36,058 bases of DNA, taken from assembly GCA_028288595.1 (NCBI GenBank), contig JAQBNK010000165.1:1-36058 (forward strand), given 5' to 3'. Source of the stretch: Chitinophagaceae bacterium. GTDB taxonomy: Bacteria; Bacteroidota; Bacteroidia; Chitinophagales; Chitinophagaceae. Positions 7,890-17,820 of this stretch are shown piece by piece. How positions within the stretch are numbered: position 1 is the first letter of the stretch; each line of letters starts with the position of its first letter. The position numbers and the translations under genes were made by a program. The notes beneath the pieces are model-generated. The model searched no databases. It worked only from the letters and a program-made list of their open reading frames with translations, and was not told the origin of the DNA.

Positions 7890-8793
7890 TCATTATTGCT
7901 TTATCAATTACCTCTTCTGCCATTTTTCTGTAAGTCGTCCACTTTCCTCCTGTTATAGTAATAAGACCTGAATGGCATACAAACAATTTATGATCACGTG
8001 ATATTTCTTTTGTCTTACTCTTTCCGGCTTTTGTTGCTGCCAAAGGCCTTAACCCTGCAAAGACACTTAAGATGTCTTCTTTCGAGGGAGAATGTACAAA
8101 ATAATTTTTGAGTGTACCAAGTATGAAATTTATTTCCACGGCCAGTGGCACCGGCTCAGCTACGTTGCGTTCCACCGGTGTGTCAGTTGTTCCTGCTAAG
8201 ACATGATCATTCCATGGGATAACAAATAATATCCTACCATCTTCGGTTTTAGGAATCATTAATGCAGACGATCTGCCGAGAAAAGATCTGTGCAAAATTA
8301 TATGTGTGCCCTGGCTTGGGCTTACAAGCGGGATGTGTGCGGCTCATTCATGCTTAAAATATCATCAACAAAAACACCTGTGGCATTGATCACTACTTTG
8401 GCGTTTACATTATAATTTATACCACTTTCCGTGTTCTTTACTACGACACCTGTTACTTTTTGATTTATTTTGATAAGGCTGGTTACCTTAAAATAATTCA
8501 GCAGAACAGCACCCATCTGCGCTGCGGTTTGTGCGATGTTTATGGCGAGCCTGGCATCATCAAATTGCCCGTCATAATATTTTATTCCGCCAAGCAACCT
8601 AATGGAATTTATTGCGGGGATTTCTTTTAGTACTTCAGCAGGAGCTCAAATAAAATAGTTGAATACCCCCGCGACGCAGCGTCGAGGCAGTACCAAGACC
8701 TGTTGCACCACCACCGATCACTATTACCTCGCAGGCCATACCAGCCTGTAACATTTTGATAAAAGCTTCGCGATCCAGGTAATTCTTTTGCAT
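7890..8793 (-). pseudogene. glpD: Broken glycerol-3-phosphate dehydrogenase
   Basis: This is the remains of the FAD-linked GlpD. From the ATG at 8793 it reads MQKNYLDREAFIKMLQ and VIVIGGGATGLGTA (FAD Rossmann loop). A missing base near 8680 then shifts the frame into DAASRGYSTILFE. Next comes an internal deletion of roughly 125 codons, since FAD-contact residues such as the usual GTSSRSTKLVHGG are absent, and the sequence resumes at APAEVLKEIP and YYDGQFDDARLAIN. A second missing base near 8313 turns an expected TTGGTAAGC into TTGTAAGC, and the frame resumes at SPSQGTHIIL. Similarity runs through TITGGKWTTYRKMAEEVIDKA and stops at the glpK scar. It cannot encode a working enzyme. Confidence 0.93.
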
Positions 8794-8820
8794 AAGAATA
8801 GTTCGCGGTTAAAGTAAAGA

Positions 8821-8857
8821 TTAAAAACAAAAAGCCGGTCAAATATTGACCGGCTTT
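8821..8857 (-). terminator. Intrinsic terminator after the giant surface protein gene
   Basis: A perfect 12-bp stem (AAAGCCGGTCAA at 8831-8842 with 8846-8857) has a 3-nt loop and, on the minus strand, a T-rich tail reading CTTTTTGTTTTTAA. It lies about 16 nt past the stop of the 2332-codon gene and before the glpD remnant, so it separates the two transcription units. Confidence 0.88.
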
Positions 8858-8872
8858 ATAATTTCTGTGATT

Positions 8873-11800
8873 TTATCGTTGTATTATAACCTTTCCTGTA
8901 AGAATCTTTTCTGACCCGATCACAGTTATGTTATAGGTACCCTGCGCTTTGCCGGTTAAATCAAAATTGAACTGGTTAGTTTTGAACCCTGTTTCAACCT
9001 TACGAAGTAAGAGAATCTTACCATTCATATCTGTGATCCTTATTTCCGCTTTACCTGCCGGGTAATTAATCAACTGTAAATTGAACAGACCCCGGTTTGG
9101 AACCGGTGATATCTTCATTGAAGGCTCAATAGCGGCTTTAGTAACTATGGATTTTTCCTGCGTTTTATCAATCGAAATTATTGATTCAGGATTATCAGTT
9201 ACCCGTGCAATTGCCGAAGTTCCGCAAGCCTGGTCACATGCACCTAATTTATCACCCGCATGCTGACCGATGTGAGAAGAAACTGCATTTGTACTGATAG
9301 ATAAAGTGTTTGGATTGTTTGAATTACCTAGTGGAACATGGCATACATATACCTTCTTACCATCCAAACCAGGAACCCGGATATCTTTCACACATATCGT
9401 GATAGAACAAGTGCTTGTACAACCATACTTGTTTGTAGTTACAACAGTAAAGCTATAAACCCCTGCTGCTGCAGGAGTAAATACTGGCGCAACGCTGGTA
9501 TTGCTGTTCAGCATATTTAATGCTGCGCCGCTCCATGAATAAGTATAGGGTGCTCCACCATATCCCGTTACTTTAAGGATAGTGCTTTGTGCTCCATACC
9601 CGAGGTAAAGATTAGTATTAATGCCACCCGTATAAGTATTATCTGTTGGTAACGAAGCAATACTGCAGTTTGGAACCTCGCCTGTTACTGTTACAATGGA
9701 CGAGCATGTTGATACATTGCCATGAATATCAGTAACTGTTAAGGTTACAGTGTTTGGTCCCAGGTTTAAACAATTGAAAGAATATTTTGAAATAGTCTTT
9801 GATGCAATACCACAATTGTCGGTGCTGTTATTATTAATATCCGCCACTGTAATATTTGCAGTGCCGTTCACTAACGTAACAGTAACCGGTTTACAATTTG
9901 CAATTGGATTTTCATTATCAGTAACTACTACCGTTTGCGCAGCAGTTGAACTATGTCCGTGAATATCTGTTACCGTCCATGTTACCGTAGTTGTTCCTAC
10001 AGGATAAATGTTCGATGCATGATCATTCGTAACACTTGCTACTCCGCAATTATCTGCAGTTACAGGTCTTCCTAAATCAACAGTCGCTTCGCATTTACCA
10101 ACGGTGTTGTTGACACTGATATTAGCTGGTGCAGTGATTGTTGGATTTTCATTATCAGTAACTACTACGGTTTGCGCAGCAATTGAACTATGTCCGTGAA
10201 TATCTGTTACCGTCCATGTTACCGTAGTTGTCCCTACAGGATAAATGTTTGATGCATGGTCGTTCGTAACACTTGCTACTCCGCAATTATCTGCAGTTAC
10301 AGGCGTTCCTAAATCCACAGTCGCTTCGCATTTACCAGCTGTGTTATTTACATTGATATTAGCTGGAGCAGTGATCGTTGGATTTTCATTATCAGTAACC
10401 GTTACAGTGAATGCTCCCGTTACTAAATTGCCACATGCATCAAGTGCTTTAACTGTAACAGTGGTTGTTCCTTCATTAAAGAAACTGCCGGGTTCAATGC
10501 TGTATGTAATTACCGGGGTTGAACAATTATCACTTGCCGTTGCTAAGAAACTTACTGAGGCTCCGCATCTGCCTTCATCATTGTTCACCACAATATCAGC
10601 AGGCAGGGTAAGAACCGGTGCCGTCTTGTCTTCTATTGTTATTGTCTGAACCTGGTCAGTTGCCGCATTACCGCAGTTATCAACCAGGTGCCATGTTCTT
10701 GTAATAATATGTGATCCCTCGCATGCACCATTTGTTATAACATCTGTAAATGTCGCCTGCAATCCTGTTGAACAATTATCTGCTTCATTCGTTACATCGC
10801 CTGTATTAGTAACTGAGGCGTTATAGCTGCAATCAGCGTTTGTGTAAATCGTAACATTTGCGGGGCGTGTAAATGTTGGAGCGGTTCTGTCTGTTACCGT
10901 AATTGTTTGTGTAAAGGCTGTACTCGTATTACCACAGGCATCAACAAAATTCCAGGTACGAACTCTTGTATAAGTACTGCCGCATGAGGCTGTCGTGTTA
11001 TCAGTCAATAGTCTTATTGATGCGCCTGAGCAGTTATCAGTGGCCGCAGGCACAAGTGCTAATGCTGCTGTTATTCCTGTACCATCTGAACATTCGATAG
11101 TTCGGTTAAGCGAACCCGCTGCAGTAGTAATAACCGGCGCCTGCGTATCCTGCACAGTGATCACTTGCGTAGCCGTAGTCGTATTATTGCTTGCATCTGT
11201 TACACTCCAGGTTCTTGTGAGTGTGTAGTTGCCTGCGCAATTACCATCAGTTCTTGTTTCATTAAAACTAACCACTGAGAGGCCGGGACAATTATCCGAA
11301 GCGGTAACATTCGCCGGCGCAGCCACCGCTGTACATTGCACAGTTGCATTTGAAGGCACACCCTGCAATACAGGTTTTTCATTATCAATTACTGTAACCT
11401 TTTGCGTGGCGGTAGTTGTATTTCCAGCCACATCTTTAGCGCTCCAGGTAATTGTAGTAACGCCTTTAGGATATAAAGCATTCAAAGCGAGGTTATCACT
11501 TCTTACACCCGTAACGGAAGGCGCTCCGCAATTATCTGTTGCAGACGGTACAGAAATATTTACGGTAGCTGAACATGCATTGATATCTGTGTTAGCATTT
11601 ATATCGTTAATACCACCAGATATAAAAATGTACAATTTTTTACTCGTGTATGTATTAGCATTGCTCTGAAAGGTCCAGTCAGGATGACCGCTTCCGCCTA
11701 CCTGGTTTCCTATTCCAAGATCGCTGATATTATTTCCATCGTCAGACCACCGGTTATAAGCAAATAGGGTTTGCTTCAGGCCATAGTTATGTACCTGGAA

Positions 11801-14800
11801 TGATCCATAACAATTTACTGTTGATCGTGTATCATCAAAATCATACGTACCGCCATTTGCATTCGGTAATCCCAAAGCGTTTCCGGTAATATAACAATTA
11901 CTCCAGAACTCAATATTACCGGTGGCAATAGTATTACCTGTTGTTACCGCTGCATTACTGCTGGCAACAACATTCATGTTATTAACTTTTTGCTGGAAGC
12001 CTAACGCCCCGGTGGGTATACCTATCTGGGACAGGCTACTCGTAAACTTATCCATCGAAACCCAAACCCATTTATTATCCAGTTCCATATAATAAGCAAT
12101 ACGGCTAAATGGAACACCAGCCAGTGCAGCAGCATTATTTATCGCATAAGCCACATCTGAAGGATTATTATAATTGGAGATGTTTGGAATGTTTAACTGG
12201 TAAACAAGATTGTATTGATTGGCCTCCGGTACATTGGTTAAAATATTAGCCGGCACCGCAACTCCCGCAGCACTGAACACCGGGAACGTTATATCTTTTA
12301 CAATTACGGTTTGATTTTGTGTTGAAGTATTTCCGCTTGCATCTTTATATGTCCAGTGAATAGTAAAAGTTCCCTGGCTATTATAAGTAAGCGGGTCTGT
12401 TGTGGTAGCGGTAATTACACCATTACAAACATCATTAGCAACCGGCGCTGTTGCTGAAGCCGAACATTCTCCTGTTATAGTTGGTAAAGTAGCGACAGCA
12501 GGTACTGGTGGAGTTACATCCGGAACCGTTCCTATTATAACTGCCTGCGCAGTTGAAGCACAGGTGAAACTATTTTTAACCACAACATTATATGTAGCTG
12601 CAGTTAATCCTGTAAATGTATTACCGGCCTGGTAAGTGGTTCCTCCATTTATCGAATATTGAAATGGAGTGCCGCTTCCGGTAGCAGTGACAGTAATTGA
12701 GCCATCACTTCCACCTGCGCAGTTAACATTCGTTTTCGTTGTTGTAAAACTTGGTAAAGGATTTACAGTTGCCGTTACTGCAGTTCTTGCTGCCGATACG
12801 CATCCTGTAGAAATATTTCTTGCCTGTGCATAGTAAGTTGTTGTAGCTGCTATAACCGGCGTAGTAAAATTATTTCCAGTCGCTACAGGTGTTACGTCTG
12901 ATATATTATTATACCAGTCAATAGTTTCACCTGCTGCCGGAGTCGCAGATATTGTTACTGTTCCTGAACTGCATCGTGCCGCATTTACTGCAACAGGCGC
13001 AGCAGGTAATGGGTTAACGCTGACAACAGTTGCAAGAGATGTCGCTGCGCAACTTCCGTTAGATATCGTTACGGTATAACTTCCCGCCTGTGTTGCCGAA
13101 TAGCTGGATGATGTGGCACCGGGAATAACATTACCATCCCTGAGCCATACATAACCACTCCCTGCACTCGCGTTTAATGTAACAGTACCTCCAGCGCAAA
13201 TTGAAGTTGCGCCGGCAGGAGTGATCGTTGCACTGGTAAACACCACACCATATTTCTGACCGAGATATTGATTGATCTGAAGTATTTCGCAATCTGAAAG
13301 CTTACGGTTATAAACAATCATTTCAGCTATGTCACCATTATAAGTTCCATTGTCTCCATCCCAGCCGATCCCTAAATTTGGTTGCGCGGCTACTGGATCT
13401 GTCTGGTCGGTGAAAGTTGTTACCACCGCTCCATTAAAATAAATCGCTGATCCGTTTACAGGGCCATTATTCGTGCCACCCGAAAGCGTGCCATCAAAAA
13501 CAGCAGTCATTAAACGCAAACTTCCCGGCGTGCCTGCACCTGTTACACCCGTAAAATTCGGAGCTAGCGGTCCTAAGGATGCAATGCCATCATCGGTATT
13601 GTTCCAGGAAGAATAATAAAAACGATCCCAGGCTCCATTATCGTTTCCCCATAATGACTGGCCTTGTCCGCCGGCACTATGAGTGCCTGGTTTGTAAACA
13701 GTAAATATGGTTATATCAGGATTGGCTCCTGCCCTTATATCAACACCACTGGTTTCTAAAACGGAACCTAGGTTGTCATTCACCCTTGTAAAATGCACAA
13801 CGGGTTTACCATTTACCTGGTTAGTTATAAAAGAAACGCCGTTTTGTCCGGGGAAAATAGTTGCATCATGAGAAAAACCGGAACGATCTTTCCATGAACT
13901 TAAAGCAGTGTTAGTTGCAGGGTCATTCGAAGAATTGCCATCGGCATCTACGTCTGAAGCATCGAGCCAAAGTAAAACTCCGTTGTTCACAGCTGCCGGA
14001 CCGCTAACTGCTTTTGCCTGGATGGTAAAGTCATATGATGCTTCATCACAATCATTATTGGCAATGGAAATAGTAGCCGTATTTGTTCCAATGTTTGTTG
14101 CATTAAAACTAACAACGAATGTTGCAGCCGTACCCGCTGCTATTACAGCCGGGGCATTTGTAGTGATTGAGAAAGACGAAGCATTGGCTCCGTTAATAGT
14201 AACTCCGGAAATATTTAGCGGTGCGTTACCAGTATTTTCAATAACGAAACTCTTGCTCACAGTAGCGCCGGCAGTTGTAGTGCCCATGTCTGTATTATCG
14301 GTTACAGAAGAAGTATTGTCACCGTCGGTAATTGAAATATTATTTCCTTTTACATTTATTTCGGTAAGTGCAACAGTGGCGGCAGTACATGACGGAACGA
14401 TACCGGAAATAAAATTAGAGCTGGTTCCTGTTAACGTAAAACCATTCAGCGAAGTACACGTGCTGTTCCCGCTGAAATCACTTGCTGAAAGAATGCCGGT
14501 ATTAGTACCTCCGGCTATTCCCTGGTTGAAACGATAATATTGTATAAGACCGCTTTGCTGGGGAACATCACAGAACATATTATTCTGAATCTGCGACTGC
14601 GTTCTCTCCGTGTTCCATATTCTTAATTCATCCATGCTTCCACCAAAAAAACGCTGGTTGGTCCATGAACCGAGACGAAAGGCCTGGTTGCCGGATATAG
14701 TTTGGCTACCTGTATATGGAACATTAAATTCCAGGTTTCCATTCATATAAATTTTGATAACATTATTGGTCGTTGAAAAAACGGCCGCGAAATGTTTCCA

Positions 14801-15871
14801 CACATTATCAGGAAAGGTTGATGTTGAGAAGAAATCACCAACACCATTCACAGACAATTCTAACCTGTTATCTGGTGCAACCTGCAGATGCAAAGCTCCC
14901 GCCTGCCATGTATCAAAGTCAAGAATGGTCTTAAAATCATTTACCGCTCCGTTTGACAAATTCAGCCATCCTTCTGCTGTAACATCAGTCAGTGCCTGCA
15001 TTCCGTTTGGAACAGACACATAATTATTTATGCCGTTAAATTTAAGTGCTCTTTCAGGAGGCACCATACTTACCGCAACCGAACTTGTTGAAACCTGGGA
15101 ACATCCATAAGTAAATATTACCTGCATGTTCTGACTAGGGCCGCCACAAGTAATTGTATTAACGCCACCCCAAAAAGGATTATTAACATCAGGACGAATA
15201 ATATAAGAGCTACCACCGCAAGCGCAGAAAGTTCCGTCAGCACTTAACTCAACTGCTGTACTGCACGCTACCGGCGAACCGGCGACGCATCCGGGTCCTA
15301 CATGCCAGGTACGTCCCCCAGAAGAGAAAGTTCCTGAATTACCTGTGCGCAAAGCATTAGCAATTGCCTGTACTGTTGTGGGGTCAGTGCAAGTGATACC
15401 CACAGGATCAAATGTTCCCTTAAGTGTTAATGTAGTAAAATTTGTTTGTATCAACTGCGAACGAAACGTGCACCAAGTCGTTGCAGCCTGCAAAGAGGGA
15501 CTTGCGTTATTTACAAAATTCTCACTATACACTACCTGCCCTCCTGATGCGACATTCGTGGTGGCAGTAACAGTATAAGTAGTTGTTGCCAGCGGCGATG
15601 CAACAGGATTTGCAATATTTGGATTACTGAGGCCGGTTGATGGCGACCAGGAATAAGTATACGTTCCAATACCACCCGGAACAGTGGCATTTAGCTGTGT
15701 GCTTTGCGTATTATAAATAGAAACATTAGACCCTGCATTTACTACAGGGCATTGGCTTTTTACTTGTGTCGCTAAAAAGGCCAGGCAACATAATGTAAGC
15801 TGCCAGTATTTTCTGTCACGCTTTACATTAAACCAATAATTTTTTACAGTGTTGAGTAGATTTCTAATCAT
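8873..15871 (-). CDS. Giant mosaic secreted protein with LamG, SprB and HYR-type repeats and a T9SS type A sorting domain
   Basis: 2332 residues. An N-terminal export segment (about 1-40) is followed by a PKD-like domain (41-105) and a Cys-rich region to about 260. Next are a LamG-like domain (275-450), a choice-of-anchor D-like domain (500-620), a second LamG-like domain starting GVLLWLDASDVDADGN (630-875), two Ig-like modules (880-1035) and one SprB-type repeat (1040-1115). From 1435 to about 2000 there is a long run of HYR-like modules with repeated DNCG and GTTTVTWTVTD motifs, then a small KVYVCHVPLGNS module near 2190. The last ~80 residues (KISPVPNRGLFNLQL to the end) are a type IX sorting domain. 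A large adhesive or surface-coating role is inferred. The 1200-1420 insert (IEFWSNCYITGNALGLPNA, NPDWTF-like end) resembles a module I associate with some sialate-esterase proteins, but that is uncertain. It starts 3 nt after the upstream small exported protein. Confidence 0.9.
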   Translation of the reverse strand: MIRNLLNTVKNYWFNVKRDRKYWQLTLCCLAFLATQVKSQCPVVNAGSNVSIYNTQSTQLNATVPGGIGTYTYSWSPSTGLSNPNIANPVASPLATTTYTVTATTNVASGGQVVYSENFVNNASPSLQAATTWCTFRSQLIQTNFTTLTLKGTFDPVGITCTDPTTVQAIANALRTGNSGTFSSGGRTWHVGPGCVAGSPVACSTAVELSADGTFCACGGSSYIIRPDVNNPFWGGVNTITCGGPSQNMQVIFTYGCSQVSTSSVAVSMVPPERALKFNGINNYVSVPNGMQALTDVTAEGWLNLSNGAVNDFKTILDFDTWQAGALHLQVAPDNRLELSVNGVGDFFSTSTFPDNVWKHFAAVFSTTNNVIKIYMNGNLEFNVPYTGSQTISGNQAFRLGSWTNQRFFGGSMDELRIWNTERTQSQIQNNMFCDVPQQSGLIQYYRFNQGIAGGTNTGILSASDFSGNSTCTSLNGFTLTGTSSNFISGIVPSCTAATVALTEINVKGNNISITDGDNTSSVTDNTDMGTTTAGATVSKSFVIENTGNAPLNISGVTINGANASSFSITTNAPAVIAAGTAATFVVSFNATNIGTNTATISIANNDCDEASYDFTIQAKAVSGPAAVNNGVLLWLDASDVDADGNSSNDPATNTALSSWKDRSGFSHDATIFPGQNGVSFITNQVNGKPVVHFTRVNDNLGSVLETSGVDIRAGANPDITIFTVYKPGTHSAGGQGQSLWGNDNGAWDRFYYSSWNNTDDGIASLGPLAPNFTGVTGAGTPGSLRLMTAVFDGTLSGGTNNGPVNGSAIYFNGAVVTTFTDQTDPVAAQPNLGIGWDGDNGTYNGDIAEMIVYNRKLSDCEILQINQYLGQKYGVVFTSATITPAGATSICAGGTVTLNASAGSGYVWLRDGNVIPGATSSSYSATQAGSYTVTISNGSCAATSLATVVSVNPLPAAPVAVNAARCSSGTVTISATPAAGETIDWYNNISDVTPVATGNNFTTPVIAATTTYYAQARNISTGCVSAARTAVTATVNPLPSFTTTKTNVNCAGGSDGSITVTATGSGTPFQYSINGGTTYQAGNTFTGLTAATYNVVVKNSFTCASTAQAVIIGTVPDVTPPVPAVATLPTITGECSASATAPVANDVCNGVITATTTDPLTYNSQGTFTIHWTYKDASGNTSTQNQTVIVKDITFPVFSAAGVAVPANILTNVPEANQYNLVYQLNIPNISNYNNPSDVAYAINNAAALAGVPFSRIAYYMELDNKWVWVSMDKFTSSLSQIGIPTGALGFQQKVNNMNVVASSNAAVTTGNTIATGNIEFWSNCYITGNALGLPNANGGTYDFDDTRSTVNCYGSFQVHNYGLKQTLFAYNRWSDDGNNISDLGIGNQVGGSGHPDWTFQSNANTYTSKKLYIFISGGINDINANTDINACSATVNISVPSATDNCGAPSVTGVRSDNLALNALYPKGVTTITWSAKDVAGNTTTATQKVTVIDNEKPVLQGVPSNATVQCTAVAAPANVTASDNCPGLSVVSFNETRTDGNCAGNYTLTRTWSVTDASNNTTTATQVITVQDTQAPVITTAAGSLNRTIECSDGTGITAALALVPAATDNCSGASIRLLTDNTTASCGSTYTRVRTWNFVDACGNTSTAFTQTITVTDRTAPTFTRPANVTIYTNADCSYNASVTNTGDVTNEADNCSTGLQATFTDVITNGACEGSHIITRTWHLVDNCGNAATDQVQTITIEDKTAPVLTLPADIVVNNDEGRCGASVSFLATASDNCSTPVITYSIEPGSFFNEGTTTVTVKALDACGNLVTGAFTVTVTDNENPTITAPANINVNNTAGKCEATVDLGTPVTADNCGVASVTNDHASNIYPVGTTTVTWTVTDIHGHSSIAAQTVVVTDNENPTITAPANISVNNTVGKCEATVDLGRPVTADNCGVASVTNDHASNIYPVGTTTVTWTVTDIHGHSSTAAQTVVVTDNENPIANCKPVTVTLVNGTANITVADINNNSTDNCGIASKTISKYSFNCLNLGPNTVTLTVTDIHGNVSTCSSIVTVTGEVPNCSIASLPTDNTYTGGINTNLYLGYGAQSTILKVTGYGGAPYTYSWSGAALNMLNSNTSVAPVFTPAAAGVYSFTVVTTNKYGCTSTCSITICVKDIRVPGLDGKKVYVCHVPLGNSNNPNTLSISTNAVSSHIGQHAGDKLGACDQACGTSAIARVTDNPESIISIDKTQEKSIVTKAAIEPSMKISPVPNRGLFNLQLINYPAGKAEIRITDMNGKILLLRKVETGFKTNQFNFDLTGKAQGTYNITVIGSEKILTGKVIIQR
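9906..10379 (-). repeat. Two tandem 237-bp HYR units inside the giant gene
   Basis: The segments 9906-10142 and 10143-10379 are near-identical copies of exactly 237 bp (79 codons), encoding about residues 1832-1989. Each unit begins with DNENPTITAPANI on the protein side. They differ at only a handful of bases, far less than other HYR modules of the same protein, so the duplication is recent or is kept uniform by recombination. Confidence 0.92.
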
Positions 15872-15874
15872 TGG

Positions 15875-16330
15875 TTATTGCTTTTTAGATAAATTAATAG
15901 TTAAGTCTTCTTCACTTACACCAATAGTTTTCGCGGTATCGATTGAGATGGATAGAGAGGCTGGGTCTGAGTTTACCAATTGCTGCGCATACCATTTTAC
16001 TACTATCACCGCGTTCTGTTTTAAAGTAAAACCTACAGCAATGGCGAAGTAGGGAACTTTATTAACCATTAATATAACAGCTGCGTTCTCTTCTATTGTG
16101 AAACCATAAGAATCGTTCTTAAGTGGAGTAATTCTTACCAGGTATTTACCCTCGTTAAATACATCATTGGTATATGCCAGCGCAGATGAATGCAACTGAG
16201 CAATCGTTTCATACTGAAAATAAACCCGGTTAATTGTAGTGGAAACTGGTTTCGTTAAGCTTAAGGATTCCCGGCTGTAAGCTTGATTTAATACAGCAAT
16301 GCACAGACTGGCAAGCAGAATTTTTCTCAT
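15875..16330 (-). CDS. Small exported protein of unknown function, upstream partner of the giant protein
   Basis: About 151 residues from the ATG at 16330, which gives the signal peptide MRKILLASLCIAVLNQAYS; an in-frame ATG at 16369 would add 13 residues and bury the signal. I do not recognise the family. The mature part alternates beta-type segments (TTINRVYFQYETIAQLHSS, YLVRITPLKNDSYGFTI, VPYFAIAVGFTLKQNAVIV) and lacks cysteines. It ends only 3 nt before the giant T9SS substrate, so the two are almost certainly co-transcribed. A helper, chaperone or subunit role for the giant protein is a guess from position only. Confidence 0.8.
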   Translation of the reverse strand: MRKILLASLCIAVLNQAYSRESLSLTKPVSTTINRVYFQYETIAQLHSSALAYTNDVFNEGKYLVRITPLKNDSYGFTIEENAAVILMVNKVPYFAIAVGFTLKQNAVIVVKWYAQQLVNSDPASLSISIDTAKTIGVSEEDLTINLSKKQ

Positions 16331-16579
16331 TGAGGGTTGTTTTGGGCAATTAAATATTATACCATCCAACAGCTGCAGCAGAAATAACAGCAGTTGCCGG
16401 ATAAGTTTTTTCCAATTATTTTCTAAATGATTTTACACAGACTTATATACTTCTTGTTGAGGCAGGATGCCATTGCTTTTCAGCAAGAAGACCACTTGTG
16501 CACTGGTCGCGGATTAATCGTAGGATAATTGGAAGTCGATGCAATGATATAAAACAATAATTATAAATCAAATAATAAT

Positions 16580-17797
16580 CTATGTGTTGTTTTTAGGTTC
16601 AATAATTTTTTTCCTTTCAATATCAGGAAGTAATCCTGTCAATAACCCGATAAGAGGAAGAAATGCGCAGACGCGGAAAACATAACTGATACTGGTATGA
16701 TCAGCGAGCCACCCAAGTACGGCCGAACCGATGCCACCCATACCGAAAGCAAAACCAAAAAATAAACCCGATATGAGTCCAACTTTACCCGGTATGAGTT
16801 CCTGCGCATAAACAAGTATGGCGGAAAATGCGGATGCAAGTATCACTCCTATAAAAAATACAAGTATGCCGGTCCAGAATAAATTAGCATGAGGCAGCAG
16901 CAGTGTGAAAGGCGCAACGCCTAATATCGATCCCCAGATAACATACTTGCGTCCGAAGCGATCTCCTAAAGCGCCACCCATTAATGTTCCGGCTGCGATG
17001 GAAACAAGAAAGAGAAATAAATATAACTGCGAGCTTTGAACCGATAAATGAAATTTATCAATAAGATAAAAAGTAAAATAGCTACTCATCGATGCCATAT
17101 AAAAATATTTTGAAAAAATGAGCAGCATCAATATGATGATAGAAAATATTATTTTCTTCCTGGAAAGCTGTTGCTTAACATTATGCACCTGCGCTTTCTT
17201 TGGCCGGTTAACAAGATGATGCTTATACCAGTTACCTACTTTTAATAAAACAGCTATTGCAATTAATGCAAGCAATGAAAACCAGGAAACACTGATTCTG
17301 CCGAAGGGAACAATGATCAGCGCTGCCAGTAACGGACCCAGCGAACTTCCTGTATTTCCTCCTAATTGAAATATGGACTGTGCGAGTCCTCTCCTTCCGC
17401 CGGATGCGACGTAGGCCATGCGAGAAGCTTCGGGATGAAAAATGGAAGAGCCGATACCAATTAAAACAACCGAAAATAATACCATGTAATAATGCGAAAC
17501 CAGCGCCACGCAAATTAATCCAACGAGTGTAAAACCCATTCCTGCTGAAAGCGAATATGGCTGAGGTTTCTTATCAGTATATAATCCAACAAATGGTTGT
17601 AATAAAGAAGCTGCAAGCTGAAAACAAAAAGTGATCAACCCTATCTGCGCAAAGCTGAGACTAAAAGAAGTTTTAAGTAAAGGATAGATAGCAGGTATGA
17701 GGGATTGAATAGTATCGTTCAGCAAATGAGAAAAACTAATTGCAAAAAGTATAGGGTAAATAGTTTTCTCGTTTCCTGTGGTTGCTGTTCCATTCAT
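16580..17797 (-). CDS. fsr: MFS transporter, fosmidomycin-resistance (Fsr) type
   Basis: This is a twelve-helix major facilitator drug exporter. The N-terminal half follows E. coli Fsr closely: SFSHLLNDTIQSLIPAIYPL, FAQIGLITFCFQLAASLLQP, SSIFHPEASR, RRGLAQSIFQLGGNTGSSLG. The MFS loop motif appears as GALGDRFGRKYV in the second half. The ATG at 17797 (MNGTATTGNEK) is the natural start; the frame runs on upstream to 17911 only through a 7-bp repeat array. Length from that start is 405 residues, normal for Fsr. Function as an efflux pump is inferred by family; the physiological substrate is unknown. It appears monocistronic. Confidence 0.87.
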   Translation of the reverse strand: MNGTATTGNEKTIYPILFAISFSHLLNDTIQSLIPAIYPLLKTSFSLSFAQIGLITFCFQLAASLLQPFVGLYTDKKPQPYSLSAGMGFTLVGLICVALVSHYYMVLFSVVLIGIGSSIFHPEASRMAYVASGGRRGLAQSIFQLGGNTGSSLGPLLAALIIVPFGRISVSWFSLLALIAIAVLLKVGNWYKHHLVNRPKKAQVHNVKQQLSRKKIIFSIIILMLLIFSKYFYMASMSSYFTFYLIDKFHLSVQSSQLYLFLFLVSIAAGTLMGGALGDRFGRKYVIWGSILGVAPFTLLLPHANLFWTGILVFFIGVILASAFSAILVYAQELIPGKVGLISGLFFGFAFGMGGIGSAVLGWLADHTSISYVFRVCAFLPLIGLLTGLLPDIERKKIIEPKNNT

Positions 17798-17820
17798 AAA
17801 CGCAAAAATAAAACAATCGG

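Noticed and set aside
7843-8295. Separate small genes at 7843-8295, 8322-8597 and 8627-8842
   Set aside because: They are consecutive pieces of one broken glpD and are annotated together as a pseudogene.
10389-10649. Frameshift or assembly error in the giant gene suggested by repetitive DNA
   Set aside because: The 7-kb frame is uninterrupted and ends in a proper sorting domain, so there is no sign of error in the assembled frame.
13908-14537. A 209-codon plus-strand ORF opposite the giant gene, and similar long frames at 10245-10649 and 11229-11669
   Set aside because: They are antisense to Thr/Ser/Val-rich repeat coding DNA, which yields long hydrophobic frames. They have no start context and no family resemblance.
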